From Marchantia polymorpha subsp. ruderalis (Eukaryota; Streptophyta; Marchantiopsida; Marchantiales; Marchantiaceae), in NCBI GenBank assembly GCA_037833965.1, contig AP031351.1, positions 19,294,501 through 19,358,500 of the forward strand: 64,000 bases of DNA, in the 5' to 3' direction. The notes under the pieces are model-generated. The model was not told the origin of the DNA. It ran no database searches and saw nothing but the letters and a program-made list of their open reading frames with translations. How positions within the stretch are numbered: position 1 is the first letter of the stretch; each line of letters opens with the position of its first letter. Positions 51,543 to 61,282 of the stretch are shown here, piece by piece. The position numbers and the translations under genes are program-made.

Positions 51543-52637
51543 ATGTCGAAGGTTCCCCAGCTGCGAGTGTCTCCCCTCAGGGTGCCGCAGATCGGTCTAC
51601 GCGCATTTCAAGATGTGCTGCTGGGGCTGAAGCTCGATTTCCTCCTGTGGGGGTGGAACTGGACATGTCCGGTAATGGTGCGCGAGTATCTGCAGGAGAG
51701 ACACAAGCCCTCACGCGGATTCCGTCCACATCCAGAAAGATGGGACATTTGTAACTGGGCGCAGGTGTTGGGCAGGTGTGCCGGCGAGGAAGGGGATCTC
51801 CTCTTCGAGGCCGATAGCGTGAAGGTGTCCCAGGAGGAAGAAATCTCCTACAATGAGCTCTTCAAAGTTGCCAGACATCCCAAGAACGGTTTCCGGACAC
51901 GGGATTACAAAGATCGATTGCGGAGAAATGTCGCGACTGCATTGCTGCAGATATTGCAGCCGACCAAGACCGCTTACATGCATGGTTGGCAGGTAGAATT
52001 TGTGGAGCTAGTGTTGTCAGGAGCTATAGTGCATTGGGCACGACTCCTGTGGAAGGTGACGCGCCAACATGCGCAAGAAGAGAAAGGAGGAACCCTCAAT
52101 CATCTTTCGCCTTACTTGATTGTGTTTTATCGGGCGATGGGATGTTTGACAAATTCAGAGCGGACACGGTTTCCGCTGCTGACACGGAGCTATCCAGGTA
52201 GATACTCACGGGAGGCCGAAGTAGACACGGATCCGGACGAGGAACCTGCCAGTCCGCCTCCGGCTCCGGCCCCAGCAAGAGCAGCAGAAGAACGTCGAAG
52301 TGAGCGCATTCCGCGAAAGCGGAAGTGGGATGAGAGACCTGAGGACAGGCAGCCGGAAGTGCCAGCTGCGCCGACTCGTGGTCGGCCCACCCACGAGCCT
52401 CACAGTCGACCAAAACAGAGGGCACGCAAAATGCCAACTAGTACTGAGGAGACCGGGCGTACTCCGGTCCGGCGGAATCCCACGCAGGAGGAGATAATCG
52501 CGCAGATTCTAGGGAAATTGACAAATACCTCTGCGCAGAAGGCACCAATGCCTTCGGAAGGAGATGGACGGACTGACAGTCGGCCGACTACGAGTCGGGC
52601 GACTGAAGGCCGACAAGCAGAAGGAAGGCCAACTTAG
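51543..52637 (+). CDS. E2 first frame: conserved N-domain protein
   Basis: 364 aa from the first ATG in the frame. Residues 1-40 (MSKVPQLRVSPLRVPQIGLR...) are also seen in E3. Residues about 55-215 form the conserved domain, with GFRPHPERWDICNWAQVLGRC, GDLLFEADSVKV, DYKDRLRRNVATALLQIL, WQVEFVELVL, IVHWARLLWK and LNHLSPYLIVFYRAMGCLT. The rest is Pro/Arg/Glu-rich and looks disordered, with a basic IPRKRKW nuclear-localisation-like motif. No catalytic motif is evident. The arrangement of a T-Y.. WQV.F.E..L.G segment followed by a L.HL.P.LI.FYR.MG segment reminds me of the plant domain called putative plant transposon protein (Transposase_32); this is a hypothesis only. A gag-like role is another possibility. 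Confidence 0.7.
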   Translation: MSKVPQLRVSPLRVPQIGLRAFQDVLLGLKLDFLLWGWNWTCPVMVREYLQERHKPSRGFRPHPERWDICNWAQVLGRCAGEEGDLLFEADSVKVSQEEEISYNELFKVARHPKNGFRTRDYKDRLRRNVATALLQILQPTKTAYMHGWQVEFVELVLSGAIVHWARLLWKVTRQHAQEEKGGTLNHLSPYLIVFYRAMGCLTNSERTRFPLLTRSYPGRYSREAEVDTDPDEEPASPPPAPAPARAAEERRSERIPRKRKWDERPEDRQPEVPAAPTRGRPTHEPHSRPKQRARKMPTSTEETGRTPVRRNPTQEEIIAQILGKLTNTSAQKAPMPSEGDGRTDSRPTTSRATEGRQAEGRPT

Positions 52638-53073
52638 CGGCGCGTTGAACCGGACAGCCGGCCAGAAGCAGAAGAGAGTTTGGCTGACGAGCCAACAACC
52701 CTCAGAAAGTCGTCTTCGGCACTGACGTGCCACGACTTCGGCACGAAGGCACTTCTGGGAAAACGCCGCCAGCAAGCAGGCCAAGTGGAGTAAAGACGCG
52801 CAGGGTGTATCCGACTCCCAGTCGGACAACTGCTGATCGGCCGACTGCAAGTCGGTCAACAGAGAGTCGGCCGGATTCGCCGACTGCGAGACGGACAGGA
52901 CCGGCGACCAGTGTGCGGCCGCCTTTGGCGGACGCACCTTCAGCGAAGACACCTTCCGCGCAGATTGCGCCGGAAGGGCAGGCAGCAGAAGCGGGCGGTG
53001 CAAAGGTGACAAGAGTCACTGCGGCGTCGACCCTTCGGAGACCGAAGATCGAGCCGGAACAGGGGCTCAAGCA

Positions 53074-54120
53074 GTGGGATCCCCCACTGCCCTGGATATT
53101 TTAGCAGGCAGTGGAGCAGCAGTCGCAGCGGAAGCTGCTGCGCGCCACAGTTCCAGGGAGTCGCCAAGGGATTCGGTGGCGACTGAAATCCTCGAGACTG
53201 AGGATGAGACGAGCTCGGAAGAGCAGGAAGCGGATTCTGTGCAGAAAACGCCAACAGGGGTGTTGTGCGAGCAGATAGTCCCACTCCCGCGATATCTGGA
53301 TCGCAAGACATCCAAGTACTCGGGTACTGGAAAACCGCAGTCTTATGTGGAGACTGTCAAGCGAAGGACGAGGAGCAAGGTGGCCACTTGGTCCTCTAGG
53401 TGCCAAGTATATGTGGAAAGGAACACCGCTCTCCGACAACACCTGGCGGTCACACAGAAGCTATACCAAGCCTTGCAGCAGCAGAGGGAGGATGCGGCGA
53501 CGAAAAGCCAGGCGGAGGCCGAGCTAATGCGGGCAAAGATCGAGTCAGAATTGCAGGAAGAGCGCAGACAAAACCGCATCCTAGCAGCAGAGCTTGCGCG
53601 CCAGACGCGCGCCTTGGAAGAAAGTCAAAGAGCCCGCAAGGAGGATGAGGAGTTGTTGCGCAATTTGCAATCCGAGTGCTCGGATTTGCGGGCGCAGCGT
53701 GCGGAAGCGGAAATGCAGCTAGCAGAGGTGGAAGGCAGCTGCCGGGCGCGAGAAGAGTTGGCGACGCGGGTGACTCACTGTCTAAAAGGATACGCCCATT
53801 GGGAGGTGGCAGCTCAAGAGAGGATCACACTCAGGGAGTTCGAGCTTCGGGCGGCGGCATTGACGGAGGGTGACAGTCGGAGTCGGCGGCGAGTAGCGAG
53901 GAAATTAGAAACCTTCTTGTCGGGTGCGCGCGACACTATGACGCACTTAGAGTCGGAAGTCACTGCAGCCCTCCGACGCCTGGGGTTGCGCAGCCGGTCG
54001 GAAGACTGGCAAGGTAGAGACAGCGAGCGGAGCAGTCCGGCGCGCAGGAGGCGCAGCACCGGATCCGCCGAGTGCAGTAGTATAGTTTGGTTTCGCGCAG
54101 ATGTTGCGAGGAGTAGATAG
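53074..54120 (+). CDS. E2 second frame: coiled-coil protein
   Basis: An open frame of 348 codons with no ATG near its left edge, so it is probably expressed by linkage to the first frame or is not expressed. An acidic stretch is followed by IVPLPRYLDRKTSKY, matching VVPLLKYLDGKRKKY in E1. A heptad-rich coiled coil of about 130 residues follows, rich in Glu, Arg, Gln and Ala (for example RQTRALEESQRARKEDEELL). The conserved tail CLKGYAHWEV...VTAALRRLGL matches CLNGFAMWGL...VNVLRRLGV in E1. Conservation of the tail between diverged copies suggests it was under selection as protein. No enzymatic motif seen. Confidence 0.65.
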   Translation: MGSPTALDILAGSGAAVAAEAAARHSSRESPRDSVATEILETEDETSSEEQEADSVQKTPTGVLCEQIVPLPRYLDRKTSKYSGTGKPQSYVETVKRRTRSKVATWSSRCQVYVERNTALRQHLAVTQKLYQALQQQREDAATKSQAEAELMRAKIESELQEERRQNRILAAELARQTRALEESQRARKEDEELLRNLQSECSDLRAQRAEAEMQLAEVEGSCRAREELATRVTHCLKGYAHWEVAAQERITLREFELRAAALTEGDSRSRRRVARKLETFLSGARDTMTHLESEVTAALRRLGLRSRSEDWQGRDSERSSPARRRRSTGSAECSSIVWFRADVARSR

Positions 54121-54165
54121 GATAGCGTAGTTGTTAGTTAGGACCTTTGAGGGTATAAAGTAGAT

Positions 54166-54182
54166 CAAGGCGTTTTGCCTTG
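54166..54182 (+). terminator. Stem-loop downstream of the E2 coding region
   Basis: CAAGGC, loop GTTTT, GCCTTG: a perfect 6-bp stem just after GGGTATAAAG (54151-54160) and 46 nt after the second frame. Same place and core (CAAGG/CCTTG) as in E1 and E3. Confidence 0.55.
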
Positions 54183-54822
54183 GGACTCTTCCAGTTTCGG
54201 AAGTGCAGATCAGGAACTCACTTTCTTGGCGTGTTTGTGCATTTGGTCCTGGCACCACGTAGAGAAACTGCAGCATAGCGAAGTTACCGTATGTTGTAGT
54301 TGAAGGCCTTCGGCTGAATGTTCAGAGCTAGCACCCGGTTAGAGACTTGAGTAGTGCGGATCTGCACCTGCGGGTGATTTCTGATGCTCAGAGCCGGCTG
54401 CGAGTTAGAGACTTGAACAGTTCCCCCTTACTCCTTCGAGTGACATATCCTGATTGTACTCCTACGGGAAGTTTCCCCTGAATGCCAAAGTGAAGTTTTA
54501 TTACTTCGTGTAAGCCTTGGTTTGCAATTCAGGTTGTGTGTGCGTTACTGGATCGTGTCTCAGTTAAGTTCTCAGTCGGGCCTGCACTCCCTGCGTTTGG
54601 TGTGAGAGTCGAGGGTGACGTCCACGGCGTATGAAGAGGCTTCGTTTCGAAGTGGGAAGTCCAGTCCGGGTACCCTACGCTAGTTCCTGGCGGAAGGGCA
54701 GTAAAAGCCGGAGTGGGAGTCACTACCTGCAGAACCTCTGAGTGAACTTTTGAGACACTTTCCTCCTGAAATCCGGAGCGGAGGTCCTGACCGACCTCCG
54801 AGTTGTGCTTTTGCCAGTTTCA

Positions 54823-54843
54823 GGTGTGTGTGTGTGTGTGTGT
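54823..54843. repeat. (GT)n run in the E2 3' region
   Basis: About ten GT units between TTTCAG and TGAGTGA. E3 has the matching run at 56439-56466 with the same flanks, so the microsatellite is part of the element and older than the split of the two copies. Confidence 0.9.
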
Positions 54844-56438
54844 TGAGTGACCACGCTGTACCGTGCATCCTCAGAGCATCCTCCGAGTCGAGATCCTCCT
54901 CCGAGTCGAGCCTCCGAGTCGAGCACTGCAGTATTTCTGGGAGTGACAGTCGCCTAGAATTCAAACTCTACAAAAGTCTGTTAAACGTGACACTTTTATT
55001 CTGTGTGTTGCCTCTGTCCCTGTGGGTTCGATCTTTTTACCACCATACTGCAGTTTTAGCCTTTGGTGGGTTATTACAAGCTCTCACCAACAAGTATAAG
55101 AAGATACAATTTTATCCCCACCATCCATCTATAACACTAGGGTTTGGGAAGAAGTATAGTCGAAGATAGAATTGTAAACTCGGAAGATGAAAGATACCAA
55201 CAATGGTTCTCCTATCTCATATATAGCTCTCACCAACAAATACAAGAAGATAAGATCTTATTCCCACCATCCACCCCACTCATATTGGATGGATGACGTT
55301 GCGGATAATCAAAACTAGCAGACGGATCGCTGACGTGGCATTCCCAACTAACAAACTCAATCCTTACCTAACAAGCACATGAATCACTGACGTGACAACT
55401 ACGACAAGTGCACGCTAAAGTATCTATTACAACATTTAGAGTAATCTTTACTTTAGTTGTAACAAACTAAAGATGGTTACAAACCTCTCTCCTTTTAAGA
55501 TGCAACGTCCTTGTTGCACATATGTTCAAACTCCTGAACTATCAAAAAAGAATTTGCTAAATTTTTAGCTGGTTCTCAAGTTGATTCATATGATGGACAA
55601 CATTTTCATTGAATCAAATACTCTACTTTGGAATACTTATGACATCGAATACGTTTCTTGCGCATATTTTCTACCTCAACCTCCTCATGATCAACTATCA
55701 AGGTTGGAAGAGGAGGTGGTGCTGGTTGGTTGGTGAATTGTTTTGGTCGTGGAATATGTTTTTGCAATCGTGACACATGAAATATTGGATGTATTTCCAT
55801 ATGTGACAGAAGTTCCAACTTGTACGATACTTCACCAACACGCTTCAAAATCAAAAATGGACATGTAATAACCCACCAAAGGCTAAAACTGCAATATAGT
55901 GGTAAAAAGGTCAAACCCGAAACCCCACAGGGACAAAGGCAACACACAGAGTACAAAGTGTCACATTTAACAGACTATTGAAGAGTTTGAATTCTCAGGC
56001 GACTGTCACTCACAACACATGCGCCGCCACTTCCCAGTGGGTGTAACCTCTGAGACAGTGGTTGACTTGCCTCGCCAACTCCTCTTTCGTGCAATCTGCC
56101 TCCCGCCGGCGATCGTCTTCAACTACTACTAACTGCAATTCTGCGTCCGCACGTTGCGCTCTCAATTCCCCGCACGATGATTGCAGTTTGCGGATTAATT
56201 CTTCATCCGTCTGCCGTGCGAGCTGACACTGTGTAATAACCCACCAAAGGCTAAAACTACAATATAGTGGTAGAAAGGTCGAACCCACAGGGACAGAGGC
56301 AACACACAGAGTACAAAGTGTCACATTTAACAGACTATTGAAGAGTTTGAATTCTCAGGCGACTGTCACTCCCAGAAATACTGCAAGTGTCCACTCGGAG
56401 ATCACTCGGAGGTCGCATAGTGCAGCGTAGTTCACTCA

Positions 56439-56466
56439 ACACACACACACACACACACACACACAC
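56439..56466. repeat. (AC)n run in the E3 3' region
   Basis: Counterpart of the (GT)n run of E2, read on the opposite strand. Confidence 0.9.
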
Positions 56467-57192
56467 CTGAAACTACAGAAACACAACTCAGAGGTCGGTT
56501 AGGACCTCTACTTAAGATTTCAGGGGAAAAGTCTCTCACGAGTACACTCAGCGAATCTGCGGGTAGTGACTTCCAACGCCGGCTTTTACAACCCTTCCAC
56601 TTGTTTCTACTAGCACAGGGAACCCGGATTGGACTTCCTACTTTGGATCGAAGTCACTCACACGCGGTGAACAACACTCTCAACTCACAAAATGCGCAGA
56701 GAACACAGGTCCGAACTGAGAGACTCAACTGAGAAACAATCCAGTAGCACATCATAACAGTCTATTGAAGAGTTTGAATTCTTACGCACTTGTCATTCCC
56801 AGAACTACTACAGGGGTTGCCCTGAAGGCACCTGCTGCAGCGTAACCTGAATTACAACCAAGGCTTACTCGAAGTAACAAAACTTCACTTTGGCATTAAG
56901 GGGAAAAATCCCGAAGGAGTACAATCACGAACAATCACTCGAAAGTTGAAGGGAGAATTGTTCAAGTATCTAACTAGTAACTAGCTCTGAGCATCGGCAA
57001 TCACCCGCAGGTGTGGATCCGAACTACTCAAGTCTCTAAGCAGTGTACTAGCTCTGAACATTCGGCCGAAGGCCCTCAGCTACAAAATGCGGATCGCCAA
57101 GTTGTAGCTCCTCTTGCGCGGTGACAGAACTAAGGCAACAAACACGCAGAGAAAATGAGTTCCTGATCTGCACTTCCGAACTGGAAGAATCC

Positions 57193-57209
57193 CAAGGCAA
57201 GACGCCTTG
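57193..57209 (-). terminator. Stem-loop in the E3 3' region
   Basis: CAAGGC/GCCTTG with a 5-nt loop, next to the sense-strand TATAAAGC (57214-57221). Same arrangement as in E2. Confidence 0.55.
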
Positions 57210-58702
57210 AACTGCTTTATACCCTCTCTTGACCCGAAGGCCGTCTTGCTTTCGCCGAAGGCGTTCGTGCCTTCGGCGTTGGGAGGTCCGCTGACCCCTC
57301 TGCCGTCCTCGTGTTCCCATCCTCCTCCGAGGATGGTGTCTCCTTCTCTCCGGCGGCACGTTCTGTCTCCGCGCTACTTGCAGGCAATACGAGCCTGCGT
57401 GCTTTCTGCTTCGGCCGACTGAAAAGCTTCTCCAGTGGCCGCTTCCGTTTGAGAGCAGCCGAATCTCGATGTTGACCCTTCTCTGCTTCTTTCTTCCATC
57501 TCCGCTTCCGCGGCACTCGTGCTGCGAATGTTTCCCTTCCTTCACTCTGTTGGGTTGGTGGCGTGGAGGCAGGAGTCTCTTCCTCGGCGGTGTCGACCTC
57601 TACATCCTTCACATACCTCCCGGGATTGCTGAGTGATAGCAGTGGAAATTGAACACGCTCGGTCGCGGTTAGGCAACCCATCGACCGATAAAAGTTGATC
57701 AAGAAGGGGGAGAGATGATTGATCGATCCCCCCTTCTCCTCAAACGCATGTTGCCGCGTTATCTTCCATAAGATGCGCGCCCAGTGAATCGGAGCTCCGA
57801 CCAACGCCAGCTCCACGAAAGACACTTGCCAAGAAGTGATGTATGTGGTCCTGTGCGGCTACAAGAGTTGGAGAAGTGCTACCGCCACATTCCTGCGGTA
57901 GCGATCCTTATAGTCTCGGGTCATGTACCCGTTCTTGCTGGACTTTGCGCTCTTGAACAGGGTCGCGAAGGAAATCTCCTCCTGCTTCGTGACCTTGATG
58001 CTCTCGCTATCAAATATGAGATATCCGTCCTCTTCCGCACATCTTCCTAGTACCTGTGCCCAATCTTGGATGGTCCAATGCTCTACGTGCGGTCGAAACC
58101 CGCGCGTAGGTTGGTGTCTCTCCTTCTGCCATTCGCGCACCATGTATTGCACACGTAATTCCATCCCCACAGGAGAAAATCAAGCTTCACCGCAGACAGT
58201 TGGGTTTGGATGCGCGCAGCCCAATCTGCGGAATCTTCAGCGGGATCATCCGTAGCTGCGTGGCCTTCGACATTGCGTTCTTGAAATCGTATTTCACAAA
58301 CTCTCCTCCGCTATGCTCAAGCTTCTTGCCCGCGGCTGCGATTCCTCTGCAAACTCTACTCTCTCTCAATTCCTGCGGTTGCGCACTCAATTATCCCCCT
58401 GCTATGCAAGTCTCTGCGCTTCGCCTTCTCGAATTTCTCTCTGCCAGAATGTGTGCGCGCGTAGCTCTCACAAGAAATCAAATTCGCAAATTCAAGAATG
58501 AGTTGTCCGCCCTTGGCTCACAACATTTCATTGTCGACACTTGGTCGTGAGTGTCGGCTCACTTGATGGCTGCGCCGGCTTGGAGGCGTAACGGCCCTCC
58601 TCTCGCACGGGCGGCTTCACGCTCCGCCGTCGCGCGAACTCACACTCTCAAAAATTCAATTTGATTTCCGCCATCGTACTTTGCCGCGGCCTTGTTAGCG
58701 CA

Positions 58703-59391
58703 GCGCCGAAGGCGCGGCGGCGAAGGCTTTCGCCTCTAGCCGACTTGCAACTCGTATCTATCCCGCACCGCCGAAGGCGAACTCCTTCCGCCGAAGGCGT
58801 TGACCCGCAGCGCCGAAGGCGAACATCTACCGCCGAAGGCGTTGACTCCCAACGCCAAAGGCGAACTTCTTGAAGACGTCCGTCGACGTAGGTGCATCGC
58901 CGAAGGCGGCTGTGCCGAAGGCGTTGACCGTAGTCAACAGGTCTTGTCATGTCTGTTGATCCCTCTTGTCCCTCCGAAGGCGCTTATGCCGCCGGAGCTC
59001 TGTTTCGCAGAAGGCGCACATGTCCGTACCGCCGAGGGTGTTGGGCCGAAGGCGGACCGTACGGAGTTGCTACCCCCGAAGGCACTTACCTAATCTTGAT
59101 GCGCTGGCGCCAAAGGCGCCGTATGAAGAAATTCACCCCCAAAGGCAAACATCTAGGGCCGAAGGCGGCTCGTCCGTCGACCTAGCGCTTCTGCCGAAGG
59201 CGTACTTATTCCGCCGAAGGCGTTCCCTCTACATATCTTCCGATAATCATAACTCCTTGAGTCCTCATCCGTTCCAAGCGTTCTTGGGCTCGTTAGAACG
59301 ATTGTGTCAAGTCCTTTTCAATGAGACACTAACGACGTCAAAGCGTTGTGAATTGAATAAGTTCTGAGGGATTTCCCTAGCGCCGAAGGCG
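58703..59391 (-). repeat. Array of cUUCGg tetraloop hairpins in the E3 5' leader
   Basis: The plus strand has twelve exact copies of GCCGAAGGC (for example at 58704, 58770, 58790, 58812, 58832, 58899, 58914, 59045, 59158, 59193, 59213 and 59382), plus several one-base variants. On the element's sense strand each reads GCCTTCGGC, usually extended to CGCCTTCGGCG, which folds as a short GC stem closed by the very stable C(UUCG)G loop. Between 58769 and 58862 the copies alternate at 20 and 22 bp spacing, making a 42-bp higher-order unit. All have the same orientation. Confidence 0.9.
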
Positions 59392-61282
59392 GATTATGCG
59401 CCTTGCGCCGAAGGAGGTCTCCTTCAGAATTGACCGTTCAGGTCGGGGCGCCTGTTCCAGAAATTGCGCCTAACTCCTGGATTCTACAAGATCATACAAG
59501 ACCCGCGATTATCCATCTTCACTCTATTTAAATGTACCGATTTTCATTTACACGGCTGCTGCGGTACTGTTTTCCAAAAATGTTTTAAATTCCGCACAAA
59601 AACAAAAAGTGGGTTACCACAGGACCAATGAACCTAGGGTTCAACTTTGGTGTTCTTACAAGAGACAAATTTGTTGTAGATAACCAAACATGATCTCCAA
59701 CCTCAAAAACCATTTCTCTACGATGAGCATCAGCATGCTGTTTTTGTTGATTTTGAGCTATCATCAACTTCTCCTTGGCCTGACATAGTCCTCGGTGAAT
59801 ATGCTCCACAAATTTGTTGAATACTGCAACTTTGGTCAAAAACTCCTCTCCTTTTGGAAGTCTGATCAAACTTGAAGGAATTATAGGATGAACTCCATAT
59901 AGAAGAAAAAATGGAGACACTTTTATGGATGCATTAACAGAATTGTTATATGCAGATTTCACAAGTGGCAAAAGATTGTCCCACTCTTCTTGCTCTTTTA
60001 ATGTGAATGCTCGTAGCATATCCTCTATGATTCTATTTGCCCTCTCCGTTTGTTCATCAATTTGAGCATGATAGGCCGTTGACATTGCTAGTTTTGTTTT
60101 CAAAAACCTAAACAAAGTTTTTTTGAAATAAACTAGTGAAGTGAGTACGTCTATCCGTGATTAACACTTTTCTTAAGCCATGATTCACAAAAACTGCATC
60201 TAGATACAATTGAACTAGTTAAGGAGCTATTACCGTGCTTGTGGTTGGTCTCATGTGAATCATCTTGCTCAGCTTGTCAACAAAAACCACCATTGAATCA
60301 TGTCCTAACAAAGTCTTTGGTAACTCACACACAAGATCCATGGTGACATGTTTCCACCGTTGTTCGGGAATAGAAAGAGGCTGTAATAAACCCGCTGGTT
60401 TTTGATTACTTGCCTTGTTTTGTTGACAAGTGACACAACTTCAAACATAAGAATCACATCATCACGTATTTTGAGCCAATAGTACACTCGTTGTATGCTC
60501 TTCACTGTTTACTCCACTCCCACATGACCTACAATGGCTGTGTCATGATTTTCGGACAAAATCATGACACAAATTATTCAAAATCATTGTGCACAAATCT
60601 TGATTTTGTGGAATCCATATACGCTGTTTGTAGAATGCTAAACCTCAAAACTTCTCCGTCTTTCTAGTTTGTAGTGCTCGGTTGATCTCTCATACTACTT
60701 TGTGGTTTGTGTCATCTTGCTTCATCAATTAGCTTGAATTTTCACTTTTGCAACATGATTCAAACAAAACATGCATGTGAGAACATTCGCAAGATGATTC
60801 TTTCCCTTTACGTACACAATCTTTATGTTGAAGCGTTGACGTCCCTCTGCTCATCGAATTTATCGTTTAGACAGATCTTTCTAAGTTTCCAAATAAATCA
60901 AGGGTTTATGATAGGTCTTCACCACAAACTCCTTATCATCCAAGTAATGTTTCTAGTGTTTGGTTGCTAACACAATGACTAACTTCTTCCGTTTTGTCAT
61001 GTGATAATTTTGTCTTGCCGCCACCGATTTTTGAAAATAGAAAACAACTGGATGCCATGCCATCCTCCCATTCTTGTTAAAGTATGCCAACTACCGTTGT
61101 ACTTGATGCGTAAATAGCCAACTTGATAGGATAGTTAGGATCACATCACTTGACTATAGGTGCGTGTAACAAAGCATATTTCAATGCTTGAAAAGTTGAC
61201 TCGTGAGCTAGGCGAGCAAAACCGCTCACAAATCTACAATAGAATCTTGTAAGCATTAGAAAACTCTTCAACTTAGGTTGAT

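Larger units (their letters stand above)
50191..55078 (+). mobile_element. E2: least damaged TIR element of the coiled-coil family
   Basis: Plus strand, 4888 bp. It starts TGTGGTAACACACTTTTTG and ends TTTGGTGGGTTATTACA, so the ends form a short imperfect inverted repeat. The perfect 5-bp duplication AGCTC flanks it (50186-50190 and 55079-55083). A TATA-like TTAAATAG is at 50275-50282. Then come a GC-rich leader with repeated GCGCCTTCGGCG-like hairpins, two long open frames (described separately), a stem-loop, and a roughly 900-bp 3' region with TATAAAG and a (GT)n run. I compared the first and last kilobase by eye and found no long terminal repeat, which argues against an LTR element. It sits in the gypsy LTR and is therefore younger. 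The mobilising enzyme is unknown; TGT...ACA ends with 5-bp duplications are what retroviral-type integrases and Ginger-type DNA transposons make. Confidence 0.85.
50091..55481 (-). repeat. 3' LTR of the gypsy fossil, split by E2
   Basis: It starts TGTAACCATC right after the polypurine tract (55481) and ends AGTGTTACA (50091), giving the usual TG...CA ends. Without E2 it is about 500 bp. A TATA-like CTATATAAAG lies near 50181-50190. A stretch of roughly 110 bp around AGCTCTCACCAACAARTA is partly duplicated on the right side. Boundaries are inferred from the end motifs, since no second LTR is available for comparison. Confidence 0.6.
55864..59621 (-). mobile_element. E3: rearranged TIR element of the coiled-coil family
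   Basis: Minus strand. The 5' end TGTGGTAACCCACTTTTTG is at 59621 and the 3' end GTGGGTTATTACA at 55864. The flanks carry GGACC (59622-59626) and GGACA (55859-55863), a 5-bp duplication with one change; removing the element leaves a sensible integrase block in the host gypsy. The N-domain lies at about 58.3-57.6 kb (GFRPHVEHWTIQDWAQVLGRC, LSPFLINFYRSMGCLT), followed by a disordered part and the roughly 1-kb 3' region. It differs from E2 in having a second 3' end: the motif occurs at 56232 and again at 55864, with a piece of the coiled-coil region between. The coding part is broken in a few places. Its 5' leader holds the tetraloop-hairpin array. Confidence 0.85.
50091..61282 (-). mobile_element. 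Ty3/gypsy LTR retrotransposon fossil, split by three insertions
   Basis: Minus strand; its 5' half lies beyond E4 or outside the window. From right to left: the reverse transcriptase/RNase H border near 61.25 kb (KSFLMLTRFYCRFVSGFA), then RNase H-like sequence, a zinc-binding and catalytic integrase region to 59.6 kb (STAYHAQIDEQTERANRIIEDMLR, VKSAYNNSVNAS), the E3 insertion, then the integrase tail at 55.86-55.61 kb (LILKRVGEVSYKLELL, IHPIFHVSRLQKH). A polypurine tract follows (55484-55499 on the minus strand) and then the 3' LTR. The pieces flanking E3 match the integrase GPF-ILKRVG block. The conserved integrase motifs place it in the chromovirus-like gypsy group. It is old, carries multiple breaks and is clearly dead, but is older than E2, E3 and E4. 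Confidence 0.85.

Noticed and set aside
50191-55078. E2 as an ordinary LTR retrotransposon
   Set aside because: The first and last kilobase are not similar, no second copy of either end occurs inside at the needed place, and no polymerase, RNase H or integrase was seen. Only short inverted ends are present.
58703-59391. A CRISPR array
   Set aside because: The repeats are 9-11 bp hairpins with irregular spacing over most of the stretch, inside a plant mobile element.
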